From positions 215,617 to 279,616 of the forward strand of contig JAFGEQ010000005.1 in NCBI GenBank assembly GCA_016931515.1: 64,000 bases of DNA. The letters are read 5' to 3'. The first letter of the stretch is position 1. Each line of letters opens with the position of its first letter. This DNA is from a candidate division CSSED10-310 bacterium. Lineage in GTDB: Bacteria; CSSED10-310. A model generated the notes under the pieces. It had not been told where the DNA came from, searched no databases, and was given only the letters and a program-made list of their open reading frames with translations. Position numbers and translations under genes: made by a program. Positions 1-9,224 of the stretch are shown here, piece after piece.

Positions 1-682
1 CAGGGAAAGCTGCTTTCCTGGCGAGGTTTTCTATCTGCTTTCTGATATCACCTTCCAGTGGTGTCATTTTGTTAAATAGTGGAAGGATCATGCTCGGAGC
101 AAGCCAAAGGATGAGTATCTGGAACGCAATGACAATTCCGATTCCGAACAGCCACCAGTATGAACCTGCAGTCTCCATAAGCCAGAGCATTGACAGTAAC
201 AGGGGACCCCCCAGCAGTAATCCGACCAACGTGTTCTTAAAAAGATCGGTTAGGAATACACGCCAGGTTTTTCGGTTAAAACCAAACTGCTCTTCCAGCA
301 CAAAATCATGATAAATGGAAAACGGAAGATCGATGATTGATATGATCAACGTGTATAGAGCGAAAAAGAGCAGACCTGTCAGTATCTGATCGAATTCGAA
401 ATGACGAAGCCATGAATCGAGTGTCTGAAAACCCGCAATCAGAAAAGCCCAATGGCAGGCAATCCGGGTCAGGCGGTAAGGAATATGAAATCGGACTGCG
501 GCGAGGTTGTAGTGGATCGCTTTCCGATAGGTATCAGGATCCGTCATATCCGACAGGTGATCGGGAATGGTATTGATCCGTTTTTTCATGTATCGCGCAT
601 TGATAAACTCAAGAGCCAGTTCGAGCGATTGGCGGATCAGATACAGTAGAAGGTATGCGAGAGTGATGTACGTGAAGGTCAA
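1..682 (-). CDS. M48 family (Ste24/CAAX prenyl protease-type) metallopeptidase, partial
   Basis: This is the N-terminal 227 codons of an integral membrane zinc protease; the C-terminus lies beyond the left edge. Translating the minus strand from a TTG at 680-682 gives an open frame to position 1. It begins MTFTYITLAYLLLYLIRQ, continues with FINARYMKKRINTIPDHL and later carries the Ste24 hallmarks YHDFVLEEQFGFNRKTW and LPLFNKMTPLEGD before the cut. The HExxH catalytic motif of this family lies further C-terminal and is not in the window. The TTG start is chosen because GGAGG sits 6 bases upstream and no ATG precedes the conserved region. Ste24-type enzymes act on membrane or prenylated proteins; the substrate here is unknown. 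It is the last visible gene of the minus-strand run, 127 bases after the YgjP-like gene. Confidence 0.85.
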   Translation of the reverse strand, partial: MTFTYITLAYLLLYLIRQSLELALEFINARYMKKRINTIPDHLSDMTDPDTYRKAIHYNLAAVRFHIPYRLTRIACHWAFLIAGFQTLDSWLRHFEFDQILTGLLFFALYTLIISIIDLPFSIYHDFVLEEQFGFNRKTWRVFLTDLFKNTLVGLLLGGPLLLSMLWLMETAGSYWWLFGIGIVIAFQILILWLAPSMILPLFNKMTPLEGDIRKQIENLARKAAFP

Positions 683-704
683 TGCTATCCTCCAAACCGG
701 ATGT

Positions 705-720
705 GGGGAGACCGAGTCTT
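705..720. repeat. Short intergenic element GGGGAGACC-NN-GTCTT (copy 1)
   Basis: The 127-base gap between the two peptidase genes contains an imperfect hairpin with GACC/GGTC at its core. Its left part matches the element at 32857-32872 at 14 of 16 bases. There is no T-tract, so an intrinsic terminator is not supported. It may be a small dispersed repeat. Confidence 0.35.
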
Positions 721-809
721 GGTCATCCCGGATGGTTTTGACGAGTTCTTATATCATGGGATTGACCGACGTGCGAGTGGTCATGAAGCGTAATGACTGT
801 CTCTGGTCA

Positions 810-1589
810 TTATCCTCGATGATTGACCGGCCTATAATAATGGAGAAGGTGAGAATTATTTATCAGCCATGACCGACCGTTTTGCCAGTCGGGACAAGTT
901 CCGGAAACCGCTTTCCAGAATTCTTTCGAGTGATTTGGATGCCGATGATGAGTCAATTCATGGATGACTACATACTCGATAACACTTGGCGGGGCTGTTA
1001 TGAGTCGCCAATTCAAACTGATTGTTTTGCTGGATGACCAGCTCGCCCATCGTGTTCTTTGGTTCCGGATTGTTATGAGGCGCACCGGTACATTCATCGC
1101 CAGGGCGATTCTGTCCACTATCGGGCATAGAACAAGCCGGCTCTGGCGAATGAGCCATTTGATGAGATGAGTCTCAATCACTTCGTCAACATCCTGGCTC
1201 CCAACCAGATGCAATTCATCTTCATGGAGATTGATTTCGGCTGCTTTTTTAGGGGGGCCATAGATCCGAACCGGCAGGACTTGCCCCATATAGGGAACTT
1301 TCTTACTCACCCCCAGATTGGAGAGGGTGGACTGATTCATGAGGCGGGATTCTTCTTCGAAACAATGTTTCAGCCATTCACTTTTCTTCAGGACAATTGT
1401 TTCGATCGAAGGAAACCGGGCTTTCCATGGAACAGTCATCGTTAAACCTTTCCCATAGTACCATTTGAGTTTAACGACACGTGCCCGTCGATCAGTGTAA
1501 ATCATGTAATCAAACGAACCGATAGCTGAGTCGGCACTGCCTGACTGAACCAGTTTCCTGGTGACGCGGTGCTTTTTAGCGTGTTTCAC
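810..1589 (-). CDS. YgjP-type (DUF45) putative zinc metallopeptidase
   Basis: A 259-residue protein of the YgjP/SprT-like DUF45 family. The diagnostic motif HELTHHRHPNH is at residues 210-220, giving the HExxH zinc site (H210, E211, H214) and the third ligand H220, followed by FW. Upstream WASWSSSKTISLNW matches the family's conserved RWGS-like strand region. No signal peptide or membrane segment is seen, so it is probably cytoplasmic. Members are presumed zinc peptidases and no physiological substrate is established here. The start overlaps the stop of the upstream RND gene by 14 bases, which indicates co-transcription with the efflux operon. The chosen start gives only a short N-terminal extension before the domain; a slightly later start cannot be excluded. 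Confidence 0.85.
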   Translation of the reverse strand: MKHAKKHRVTRKLVQSGSADSAIGSFDYMIYTDRRARVVKLKWYYGKGLTMTVPWKARFPSIETIVLKKSEWLKHCFEEESRLMNQSTLSNLGVSKKVPYMGQVLPVRIYGPPKKAAEINLHEDELHLVGSQDVDEVIETHLIKWLIRQSRLVLCPIVDRIALAMNVPVRLITIRNQRTRWASWSSSKTISLNWRLITAPPSVIEYVVIHELTHHRHPNHSKEFWKAVSGTCPDWQNGRSWLINNSHLLHYYRPVNHRG

Positions 1590-4500
1590 CGGAAGTCTCC
1601 GGGGTTGCAGGATAGAAGGAATGGAACCACCGTATAATTGTCTGCTGAAAATTATCCATTAGAACGTATGCGAGGGGTAGAACGAGCAGGGTCAGGAGCG
1701 TGGACGTGATCAGGCCGCCCATCACAGTGATTGCCAGCGACGAATACATTCGTGCGGACATATCGCCGGAGGCGGTTGCCATGGGTGCCAGTCCCAGGAT
1801 CGTGGTTGCCGCTGTCATCACGATGGGACGCAGCCGGTCTTCGCCTGCCTGCAGTAACGCATCCCGCCGGGTCATGCCGGCAGCACGCAGTTGGTTGATA
1901 TGATCCACCAGCACAATGGCATTATTCACGACAATACCAATCAAAATAATCAAGCCGATGTTTGCCGTAATATTGAGCTCCGATCCTGTTATTCGAAGGC
2001 TCCAGAATGCACCGACCAATGCAAAAGGGAGACTCACCAGAATCGTAAATGGGTGCAGCAGGGATTCGAACAGCGCTCCCAACAAGAGCAGAACAAGGAT
2101 TGACGCCAGCAGAAATGCCTGCCCCACTTGCTTCATACCGAGGTCGAAATCAAAAAATGTCTGCCCGAAATCCCATGAGTAGCCGGGAGGTAAAGGCATG
2201 GCCGAAAGTCTGCTTTCAATAACTTTACGGGCTTTGACCATATCGCGTTCCGCCATCTCGATCTGCATGACATGCTGGACCTTGCCGTCGATACGTTTAA
2301 TGGGTCCCGGCCCCGGTACCACACTATATTTTACAAGTGTTTTCAATGGGACCGGATGACCGTCGGATGAGAACATGCGGATATTCAGCATTCGGAATAA
2401 ACTATCCCTGTCCGATTCCTCAAGCTGCATACGAACATCTATCTCGTTTTTCCCGGTATGAAAACGAGATACTTTCCTTCCCATCAGTGCGATGCCGACG
2501 GTTTGTGCTATTTCAGCCGCCGAAATACCGTTCTGATGCGCGACATTCGGATCGATTGAAAGGTGGATCTCCTGCAGAATATTCTCATCATCCGAAGCTG
2601 TGACCTCGAGTACATCAGGTGACTGGAGCAGCCACGATTTCGAATCCTCACCTAATTGCCTGAGGATTGTGGACGAATCTCCCATGAACGTAATATCAAC
2701 GATGTTACCGGTCGATTCGCCGCCCTGCCATCCGAACGTCCATGTTACCCCAGGCATCTCCGGCAACATCTCGCGTATGCGGGATTTCACGTCTTCGTCT
2801 TTCATGAGATCTTTCCCGGATTCTCTCAAAAACATACGAAGATACCCTCTGTCTGAATCAATGCTGCTATACATATCCACCAGATCGATTTTATCCTTGT
2901 TGGCAAGCAGGATTTCCTCAAAGCGTGTCAGTACTGTCTCCCGCTGTTCCAGGTCGTAATTGATCGGAGGATTCAGGCGGATGACGAGTTGACGCATCGC
3001 GGCATTCTCCGTCATGTTGCTCGGAACACCCTTCAGCGCAATCGAAGTCGAACTCAGGATTGCAATGATTATCAGTGTTGCAATCAACTTGTGATCCAGG
3101 ATTAACGTCAGAAATTTCTGGTAGTATCGAATGATGATGGGAATAACCTTCGATTGATGCAACAGAGGTTTTTTTATCAACCGAGTGATAGCCAGAGGTA
3201 CAGCCGATAATGCAATAAACAGGGACGCAGTCAGGGAGAATGCGATTGGCAGCCCGATCTGCCGCATCCAGATTCCGAGCTCACCGGATGCAAAGATCAG
3301 TGGAAGGAAAACGATGATGGTTGTGAATGTTGAAGCGTTGATAGCTGTTCCCACCTGAGACGCTCCGAGAATTGCCGCTTGTTCCGGGTCGTGGAGCATC
3401 CGGCGGTAACGGAAGATATTTTCCGTTGACACAACGGAGTTATCCACGAGCATTCCGATGGCAAGCATCAAGCCCATCATAGTACCGATATTCAAGGAAT
3501 AACCGCAGAAATAGAGTCCTGTTACAGCTGCCAGGATGGACAGTGGTATTGAAATAACAACGATACAGGTTGTGCCGAAATCTCTCAGAAACAGATACAG
3601 GACCAGCAGTGCAAAAAGCGCTCCCCACATACCTGTGGTCAGAAGGCTGCGCAAACTGGACACGATCATATCGGATTGATCGAAAAAAACCAGGAATTTC
3701 AAACCTTTCAATTCTGGATCCCTGGCCAGATCATCGAGTGCATGCTGCACCCGCTTGCCGATTTCCACAGCGTTACCGGCTGATTCCTTGCTGACGGATA
3801 TGGTGAATCCGTTCTCCCCGTTGATATGGTGGACAGAATCTTTTTCCGGCAGACGCTGCTCCACCCGGGCGACATCACCCAGTTGCAGGATTCCGTCACC
3901 CAGCGGCAGAAGATTGAAATCGTCCGGCTCATCCAGACGGAAGCGAGTCCGGACCAGTATCTGGTTTCCGCCGTCATTCAGGGTTCCGACCGAGGGGTTC
4001 TCGTTGGAGACTGATAATACCCGGAAAAGATTGTAAATACTGATACCATGGCTCTGAATGCTGTCCAGATTCAAATCAATTTGAAGATTCTCACCGTCCA
4101 GGCCGTGAATTGTTACGGATGCGACTCCGGGTATTCTTTCAATGGCGGGTTTTACCCGATCATTGACAATCCAAAAGAGCTCCTCTACGGATTTGTCTGG
4201 TAATGCAAGCCCCATCCAAAGTATCGGTATATCATCGCTTTTCTGACGAAACAGGCGGATGGTTCCGATTTCATCGGGAAAATCGGCTTTCGCCCGATCG
4301 ATAGCATCCCGAGCTTCAAGATAGGCATTATCCATATCGGCATCATCGTTGAACTGGATGTTGACATTGCATCCCATTGTCGACGAGGTCATGATGATTC
4401 TCTTGATCGACCGCATCAGCTTCAACTGCTCCTCCAGCGGCCGCGCAATGGCTTTATCCACTTCTTCCGGGGTGGAGTTCGGATATGGCACGTTCAGCCA

Positions 4501-4659
4501 CATCCACGGGCTGGATGTTTCCGGAGCGAACTCCAATGGCAGCTGGATCAGCGCAAACAACCCGATCACGAGGATACACAGACAACTCATCACCGCCGTG
4601 ACAGGGCGGTGATGTGCCCAGCGCGGGAGCGGATGAATAAACGTCCGTTCGGTGACCAT
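1576..4659 (-). CDS. RND family efflux permease (AcrB/ACR_tran type), first of two
   Basis: A 1027-residue inner-membrane pump of the resistance-nodulation-division superfamily, the usual size for AcrB-type proteins. It has the N-terminal membrane anchor followed by LPLEFAPE, two large periplasmic porter regions and two six-helix bundles. The TM4 proton-relay motif reads GMLVDNSVVSTENIF: the Asp equivalent to AcrB D407 is kept and the next Asp is Asn. The second half carries GIVVNNAIVLVDHINQLR, also typical. The gene begins immediately after the stop of the longer RND gene (TAAATG), so the two are co-translated or tightly coupled. Such pumps export hydrophobic or amphiphilic compounds with a fusion protein and TolC, both encoded upstream. 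Substrates cannot be read from the sequence. Confidence 0.95.
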   Translation of the reverse strand: MVTERTFIHPLPRWAHHRPVTAVMSCLCILVIGLFALIQLPLEFAPETSSPWMWLNVPYPNSTPEEVDKAIARPLEEQLKLMRSIKRIIMTSSTMGCNVNIQFNDDADMDNAYLEARDAIDRAKADFPDEIGTIRLFRQKSDDIPILWMGLALPDKSVEELFWIVNDRVKPAIERIPGVASVTIHGLDGENLQIDLNLDSIQSHGISIYNLFRVLSVSNENPSVGTLNDGGNQILVRTRFRLDEPDDFNLLPLGDGILQLGDVARVEQRLPEKDSVHHINGENGFTISVSKESAGNAVEIGKRVQHALDDLARDPELKGLKFLVFFDQSDMIVSSLRSLLTTGMWGALFALLVLYLFLRDFGTTCIVVISIPLSILAAVTGLYFCGYSLNIGTMMGLMLAIGMLVDNSVVSTENIFRYRRMLHDPEQAAILGASQVGTAINASTFTTIIVFLPLIFASGELGIWMRQIGLPIAFSLTASLFIALSAVPLAITRLIKKPLLHQSKVIPIIIRYYQKFLTLILDHKLIATLIIIAILSSTSIALKGVPSNMTENAAMRQLVIRLNPPINYDLEQRETVLTRFEEILLANKDKIDLVDMYSSIDSDRGYLRMFLRESGKDLMKDEDVKSRIREMLPEMPGVTWTFGWQGGESTGNIVDITFMGDSSTILRQLGEDSKSWLLQSPDVLEVTASDDENILQEIHLSIDPNVAHQNGISAAEIAQTVGIALMGRKVSRFHTGKNEIDVRMQLEESDRDSLFRMLNIRMFSSDGHPVPLKTLVKYSVVPGPGPIKRIDGKVQHVMQIEMAERDMVKARKVIESRLSAMPLPPGYSWDFGQTFFDFDLGMKQVGQAFLLASILVLLLLGALFESLLHPFTILVSLPFALVGAFWSLRITGSELNITANIGLIILIGIVVNNAIVLVDHINQLRAAGMTRRDALLQAGEDRLRPIVMTAATTILGLAPMATASGDMSARMYSSLAITVMGGLITSTLLTLLVLPLAYVLMDNFQQTIIRWFHSFYPATPETSGETR

Positions 4660-7600
4660 TTATTCCTCTGCGACCGGATACTCAGCCGGTCTGTGTCGAT
4701 AAATCAGAGAATAGACCACTGGAATCAATATCAGAGTCAGAAATGTAGATACAACCAGACCCAGTATCACCGTGATAGCCAGCGGTCGGCGGATTTCTTC
4801 ACCCGGACCGGTTGCCAGAGCCATAGGCAGCAGACCCAGGACAGTGGTCATGGCCGTCATCATAATTGGTCTCAAGCGCTGATCAGCCGCTTCAGTGATT
4901 GCCACCAACGGGTTGGATCCATTGCGAACAATTTGATTTGTGGTATCGACCAGGACGATTGCGTTATTGACGGCTATTCCGGCCAGCACGATCAAACCGA
5001 TGAAGACGACTACGGAGAGGGGTATCTGAAGAAATTCCAAACCGATCAAAACTCCGATAAAACCAAGCGGTATCGATATCAGGATGATTAGTGGCTGGAG
5101 AAGCGATTCGAATTGTGACGCCATGACCAGATAGACCAGGAAGACAGCCATGCAGAGGGCGATCAGAAGACTGGTGGCAGACTCATTCATGTCGCCGGTC
5201 TGGCCGGTGACGGCGTAGTAGATACCTGGTATATTGGGCTGCTGCGCAATCAGTGTCTGGACTTTCTCCGAGGCTCGCCGCAAATCGAGAAAAGGGGTTT
5301 CCGTCTTTACTATCGCGACTCGGCGCTGACTGACCCTGCGGATCTCGCTCGGTCCGACGGATCGGGAAATTTCTGCGACGGAACCCAGTGTGATGGGAGT
5401 CAAGGCAGTCGGATCTATAACCAGATTCCGGATATCATCCGGTGACAGATCATTTATCCTCTCGGCCCTGATGCGGATATCCACTTCCTCACCCGCCAAG
5501 CCAAAGTGTGTTGGAACATCACCTTCGATGGCATTTTGCATCGTATCGGCGGCATTGTTCGGTGTCAGTCCCAGACGGGCCAGCTTGGTGCGATTGAAGA
5601 TAACCTGGATTTCCGGGTAGCCAGATTCCATCGTGCTGCTTACATCCTTGAACGAAGGGTCCTGACGCAGCCGTTCAGCCAATAGCCGCGAGGCTGACAT
5701 GATATCATCCAGATCATTCCCCCTGACCTCCACAACAAGCGGTGTCCGAATCGTCAGCAGGGATGGGCGTCTGAACTCAAGTTTTTGAATGCCGGTTACA
5801 TCTGCCAATGATGCACGCAGAGACGCGATCACAAGAGTTTCGCTGTCGGAGTCACGGACATCAGGTTTCAAAAGCACCTGTAACGTGGCCATGTGCTCCT
5901 GTTCCGCGCCCAGTGTGGCGGTACTTGTCATATCCGAACCGATAATCGAACTGACTGTCTGGATACCCGGTATATCATTCATGAGTGTCTCTACACGGCT
6001 GACTATGTCCCGAGTCTGTTCCAGAGGGGTTCCAACAGGCATCCGAAGATCAATGAAAAATTCACCCTGCGCCATGGCAGGTATGAGATCCATTCCCAGA
6101 TTCGGGATAATGTAAAGAGCGGCCAATCCAAGAAGACAGACGACAGGGATGGGTCCTCGCAACGGGTGACGCAAAGAATATTTCAGCAACCGGCGATAAC
6201 CGATTTGAAGCACGACAAACGAGTAATTGAAGCTGCTCAGAAAGGGATGGATCACCCAGCGAATCAATCTCCAGGAGACTCTCACGATAAAGATCGGGAT
6301 GGCGATTATAATCCACGAGCCATTGACCAGTCCAACTCCGAGAATGATCAGCGTCAAACTCAGCAATGAGTAAAAGAATCGAAACGGGAACAGCAAAACA
6401 GCGGTTAACCGGCTGCTCGTGATGCGCCCGGCCGGGAGGCGATGAAATGCCGGTCCAAGGTATTTTTTTATCAGTTCTGAAGTACTGCGGGCCATATGTC
6501 CCAGCAGGAATCGCATCGTTCTCAGAATTCTGCTTGCCCGGTATCCATTCTCGTTCATCTGCCACCCTTGTCTCCAAAGACGCAGGATCGGGATGACATC
6601 ATCCGGATTGGGCTGGATGGTAATTCCGATGGATGCCACCATCGGGATGAAACTTAATGCGACCGCGAGCGAGGCCAGCAGGCTGAACGCAATCGTCCAG
6701 GCCAGATCACTGAACACCTGACCGGCAATACCTTTGACGAATACGATAGGAAAAAAAACGGCGATCGTGGTCAGTGTTGATGCGATGACTGCGGTCGTGA
6801 CCTGTTCGGTACCGGATTTTGCCGCACTGAAAGGCGTCTCCCCACTTTCACGAATTCTGAAGATATTTTCAAGGACAACGATGGAGTTATCAACCAGCAT
6901 ACCGATTCCGAGTGCAAGACCGCCTAGACTCATCAGGTTCAGACTGATATGTCTGAAATACATTAATGTGAAGGTTGCGATAATCGAAATCGGGATGGAC
7001 AAACCGATAATCAGCGTGTTTGGAACATGTCGAAGAAAGAAAAAGATTACTGCAACGGCCAGCAGGCAGCCTAACACCGCTGCCGACCGAACTTCGCTGA
7101 TAGCAGCCCGGATAAACGTGGATTGATCACTGGTGATGACCAGATCCATGCCTTTCGGTACGATGCTTGAGGATGGCTTGCTCCCGCGGTCGGGCTGCGT
7201 CTTGAAGGTCCCGGTTTCAGATCGAACCGCATCCGCCACCTTGATGATGTTGGCGTCACCTTCTTTATAAATATCGAGCAGAACACTTGCTTGGCCGTTT
7301 AACCGTGTGATTGTTTTTCGTTCAATCGGACCCCGATCGATCGTGGCAATATCTTTCAGTCGTATATCTGCTCCCTTCACCGATGCGACGACGACTTCAC
7401 CAATGTCATCCTCGGTCAAAAATTCATTCAATGTCCGAACCAGGAATCGTGAATCGCCATCTTCCAGCATTCCGCCCGGCAGATTTATATTTTCCATGCT
7501 TAATCGTCTGGAAACATCCGCGAGCGTCATGCCAAGCGCGGATAGCCGGCGTGTGTCGACATCAATTCGGATTTCTTCTTCCTCCCCGCCCATGATCCTG

Positions 7601-8109
7601 ACAGCAGCAACGCCGGGGAGAGTTTCCAACCGGGACTTCAATTCATTTTCAGCGAAAAGGTGCAGCGCGACAAGGTCATCACCTGTCAGAGCCAATTTCA
7701 TAATCGGCTCTGTTTCAGGATTATAGCGAAGGATGCGTGGTCGTTCCGCATTGTCCGGCAGAATCACAGTATCCAGCTTCTCCCTGACATCCATCAACGC
7801 CTTATCCATTGGTGTATTCCATTGAAATTCAACGATAACATCCGATAGTCCGGCCCGGGATACAGATGTAATTTGCTGAAGATTGCCGACAATTCCGAGA
7901 ACTTCTTCTACCGGCCGGGATATCAGATTTTCGATCTCTTCCGGGGGGGTACCCTCCATCTCGGTTCGGACGGTGAGGGATGGATAAGAGATATCCGGAA
8001 GCAATTTAAGTTCCAGCCGATTCAGAGAGAAGAGACCCAATACGAGTGTCCCGATAGTGACCATGAACACGGTAATCCGGCGTCGGATGGAGAAAGCAGC
8101 GATACTCAT
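4660..8109 (-). CDS. RND family efflux permease with enlarged TM6-TM7 linker
   Basis: An 1149-residue ACR_tran pump, about 100 residues longer than typical homologues. The N-terminal half ends with TM6 near residue 494, but the amphipathic segment that normally precedes TM7 starts only near 628. The intervening ~130 residues (about 500-628) are basic and include a hydrophobic stretch at about 570-615 that could form extra membrane segments. The TM4 motif is GMLVDNSIVVLEN, again with Asn at the AcrB D408 position. It overlaps the fusion-protein stop by one base (TAATG) and is followed directly by the second permease. Two permeases behind one fusion protein suggest a heteromultimeric pump like MdtBC or two alternative pumps; that is inference. 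Confidence 0.94.
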   Translation of the reverse strand: MSIAAFSIRRRITVFMVTIGTLVLGLFSLNRLELKLLPDISYPSLTVRTEMEGTPPEEIENLISRPVEEVLGIVGNLQQITSVSRAGLSDVIVEFQWNTPMDKALMDVREKLDTVILPDNAERPRILRYNPETEPIMKLALTGDDLVALHLFAENELKSRLETLPGVAAVRIMGGEEEEIRIDVDTRRLSALGMTLADVSRRLSMENINLPGGMLEDGDSRFLVRTLNEFLTEDDIGEVVVASVKGADIRLKDIATIDRGPIERKTITRLNGQASVLLDIYKEGDANIIKVADAVRSETGTFKTQPDRGSKPSSSIVPKGMDLVITSDQSTFIRAAISEVRSAAVLGCLLAVAVIFFFLRHVPNTLIIGLSIPISIIATFTLMYFRHISLNLMSLGGLALGIGMLVDNSIVVLENIFRIRESGETPFSAAKSGTEQVTTAVIASTLTTIAVFFPIVFVKGIAGQVFSDLAWTIAFSLLASLAVALSFIPMVASIGITIQPNPDDVIPILRLWRQGWQMNENGYRASRILRTMRFLLGHMARSTSELIKKYLGPAFHRLPAGRITSSRLTAVLLFPFRFFYSLLSLTLIILGVGLVNGSWIIIAIPIFIVRVSWRLIRWVIHPFLSSFNYSFVVLQIGYRRLLKYSLRHPLRGPIPVVCLLGLAALYIIPNLGMDLIPAMAQGEFFIDLRMPVGTPLEQTRDIVSRVETLMNDIPGIQTVSSIIGSDMTSTATLGAEQEHMATLQVLLKPDVRDSDSETLVIASLRASLADVTGIQKLEFRRPSLLTIRTPLVVEVRGNDLDDIMSASRLLAERLRQDPSFKDVSSTMESGYPEIQVIFNRTKLARLGLTPNNAADTMQNAIEGDVPTHFGLAGEEVDIRIRAERINDLSPDDIRNLVIDPTALTPITLGSVAEISRSVGPSEIRRVSQRRVAIVKTETPFLDLRRASEKVQTLIAQQPNIPGIYYAVTGQTGDMNESATSLLIALCMAVFLVYLVMASQFESLLQPLIILISIPLGFIGVLIGLEFLQIPLSVVVFIGLIVLAGIAVNNAIVLVDTTNQIVRNGSNPLVAITEAADQRLRPIMMTAMTTVLGLLPMALATGPGEEIRRPLAITVILGLVVSTFLTLILIPVVYSLIYRHRPAEYPVAEE

Positions 8110-9221
8110 TACAATGCTTCCAGGCTACTTTCCAGATTTGGAGTCAGTATGGGGGTCTCCATCACTTTGACCACTTGCCCGTTTTCAAGAGTATGCTGAC
8201 CGACAATAACCAACCTGTCACCGGGCTGTAACCCGGACAGGACCTCGTATGTGTGCAGGTTCTCAAGACCCAGAGTCAGCAATCTCAGTTCAGCCTTGTC
8301 ATTGTCATCAACAACGAAAACCCGGTTTTCCTCTTTACGCCGGATCAGTGCACGTTTAGGCAACAGAACTGCCGACTCCCGATGGTCCACCAGAATTCGC
8401 ACACGGACGAACATCCCCGCAGCGAGTTCGGGAGACATCGAATCGAAAATCAGGGTCATTTTTACTGTTCCCGTTTTTATGTCGACGGAGGGATTAATCC
8501 TGAATACGGATGCGTTGAATGACTGATCAGGAATCGAATCGGGGAAAACGATTGCTTTCATACCGATCTGCACTCGACCGGCTTCGCGCTCGGGTAAAAA
8601 GACATCGATCTGCAGAGATGCCGGGTCAAAAATTTCGAAAGCGGGTGATCCGGGGCCGGCGAGGTCCCCGATACCCAGGAATTTCGCTACAACGACACCG
8701 TGAATCGGACTTTTAATGCGGGTGTTCCCCAAATCGAGCCTGGCGATCCTGTAGGCAACATCCGCATCGTCATAACGATATCCTGCATCATCAAAAGCCT
8801 CACGGCTCACCATCCGGTTTTCGAAAAGCTGTCGCGTTCTCTCCAGTTTTTCCTGAGCCTGCCTGCGTGTCACTTCGAGTTGTCTGACTCTCAATCCGGC
8901 CGCTTCGTCATCGATAACCGCCAACACCTGATCCATTCCAACCGGATCACCTTCCGCTACATCGATGCGAACGACCTGCCCTGTGGTTTTCGGATACACG
9001 ACAACATGTGAGTCGGCGTAAATGTTACTGGTTGTTTCAATGTATTCTGCAATTGTACCCTGCTCCACCGCCTGGATCTCTACGGGCGCTGCACTCTCCA
9101 CTTCTTCAGGAGTCTCCGTTTTCTCAACCGATGCCCTGCTTTCAGGACTGCGACATCCGGCAACGCCGAACGATATAATCAAGATGAGTAGTAATAACAC
9201 TCCGTTTGGCAACTTAGTCAT
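8109..9221 (-). CDS. Efflux RND periplasmic adaptor (membrane fusion protein), lipoprotein
   Basis: A 370-residue HlyD/AcrA-type adaptor. The N-terminus is a lipoprotein signal with lipobox VAGC, so Cys23 should be lipidated and hold the protein to the inner membrane. After an acidic linker it has the split biotinyl-lipoyl-like half motifs (VVYPKTTGQVVRIDVAEGD and later IKSPIHGVVVAKF) around a short alpha hairpin containing QAQEKLERTRQLFENRMVS, followed by beta-barrel and membrane-proximal domains. It bridges the RND pump and TolC across the periplasm. It sits 3 bases after tolC and overlaps the first RND gene by one base, so all belong to one operon. Confidence 0.94.
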   Translation of the reverse strand: MTKLPNGVLLLLILIISFGVAGCRSPESRASVEKTETPEEVESAAPVEIQAVEQGTIAEYIETTSNIYADSHVVVYPKTTGQVVRIDVAEGDPVGMDQVLAVIDDEAAGLRVRQLEVTRRQAQEKLERTRQLFENRMVSREAFDDAGYRYDDADVAYRIARLDLGNTRIKSPIHGVVVAKFLGIGDLAGPGSPAFEIFDPASLQIDVFLPEREAGRVQIGMKAIVFPDSIPDQSFNASVFRINPSVDIKTGTVKMTLIFDSMSPELAAGMFVRVRILVDHRESAVLLPKRALIRRKEENRVFVVDDNDKAELRLLTLGLENLHTYEVLSGLQPGDRLVIVGQHTLENGQVVKVMETPILTPNLESSLEAL

Positions 9222-9224
9222 TCA

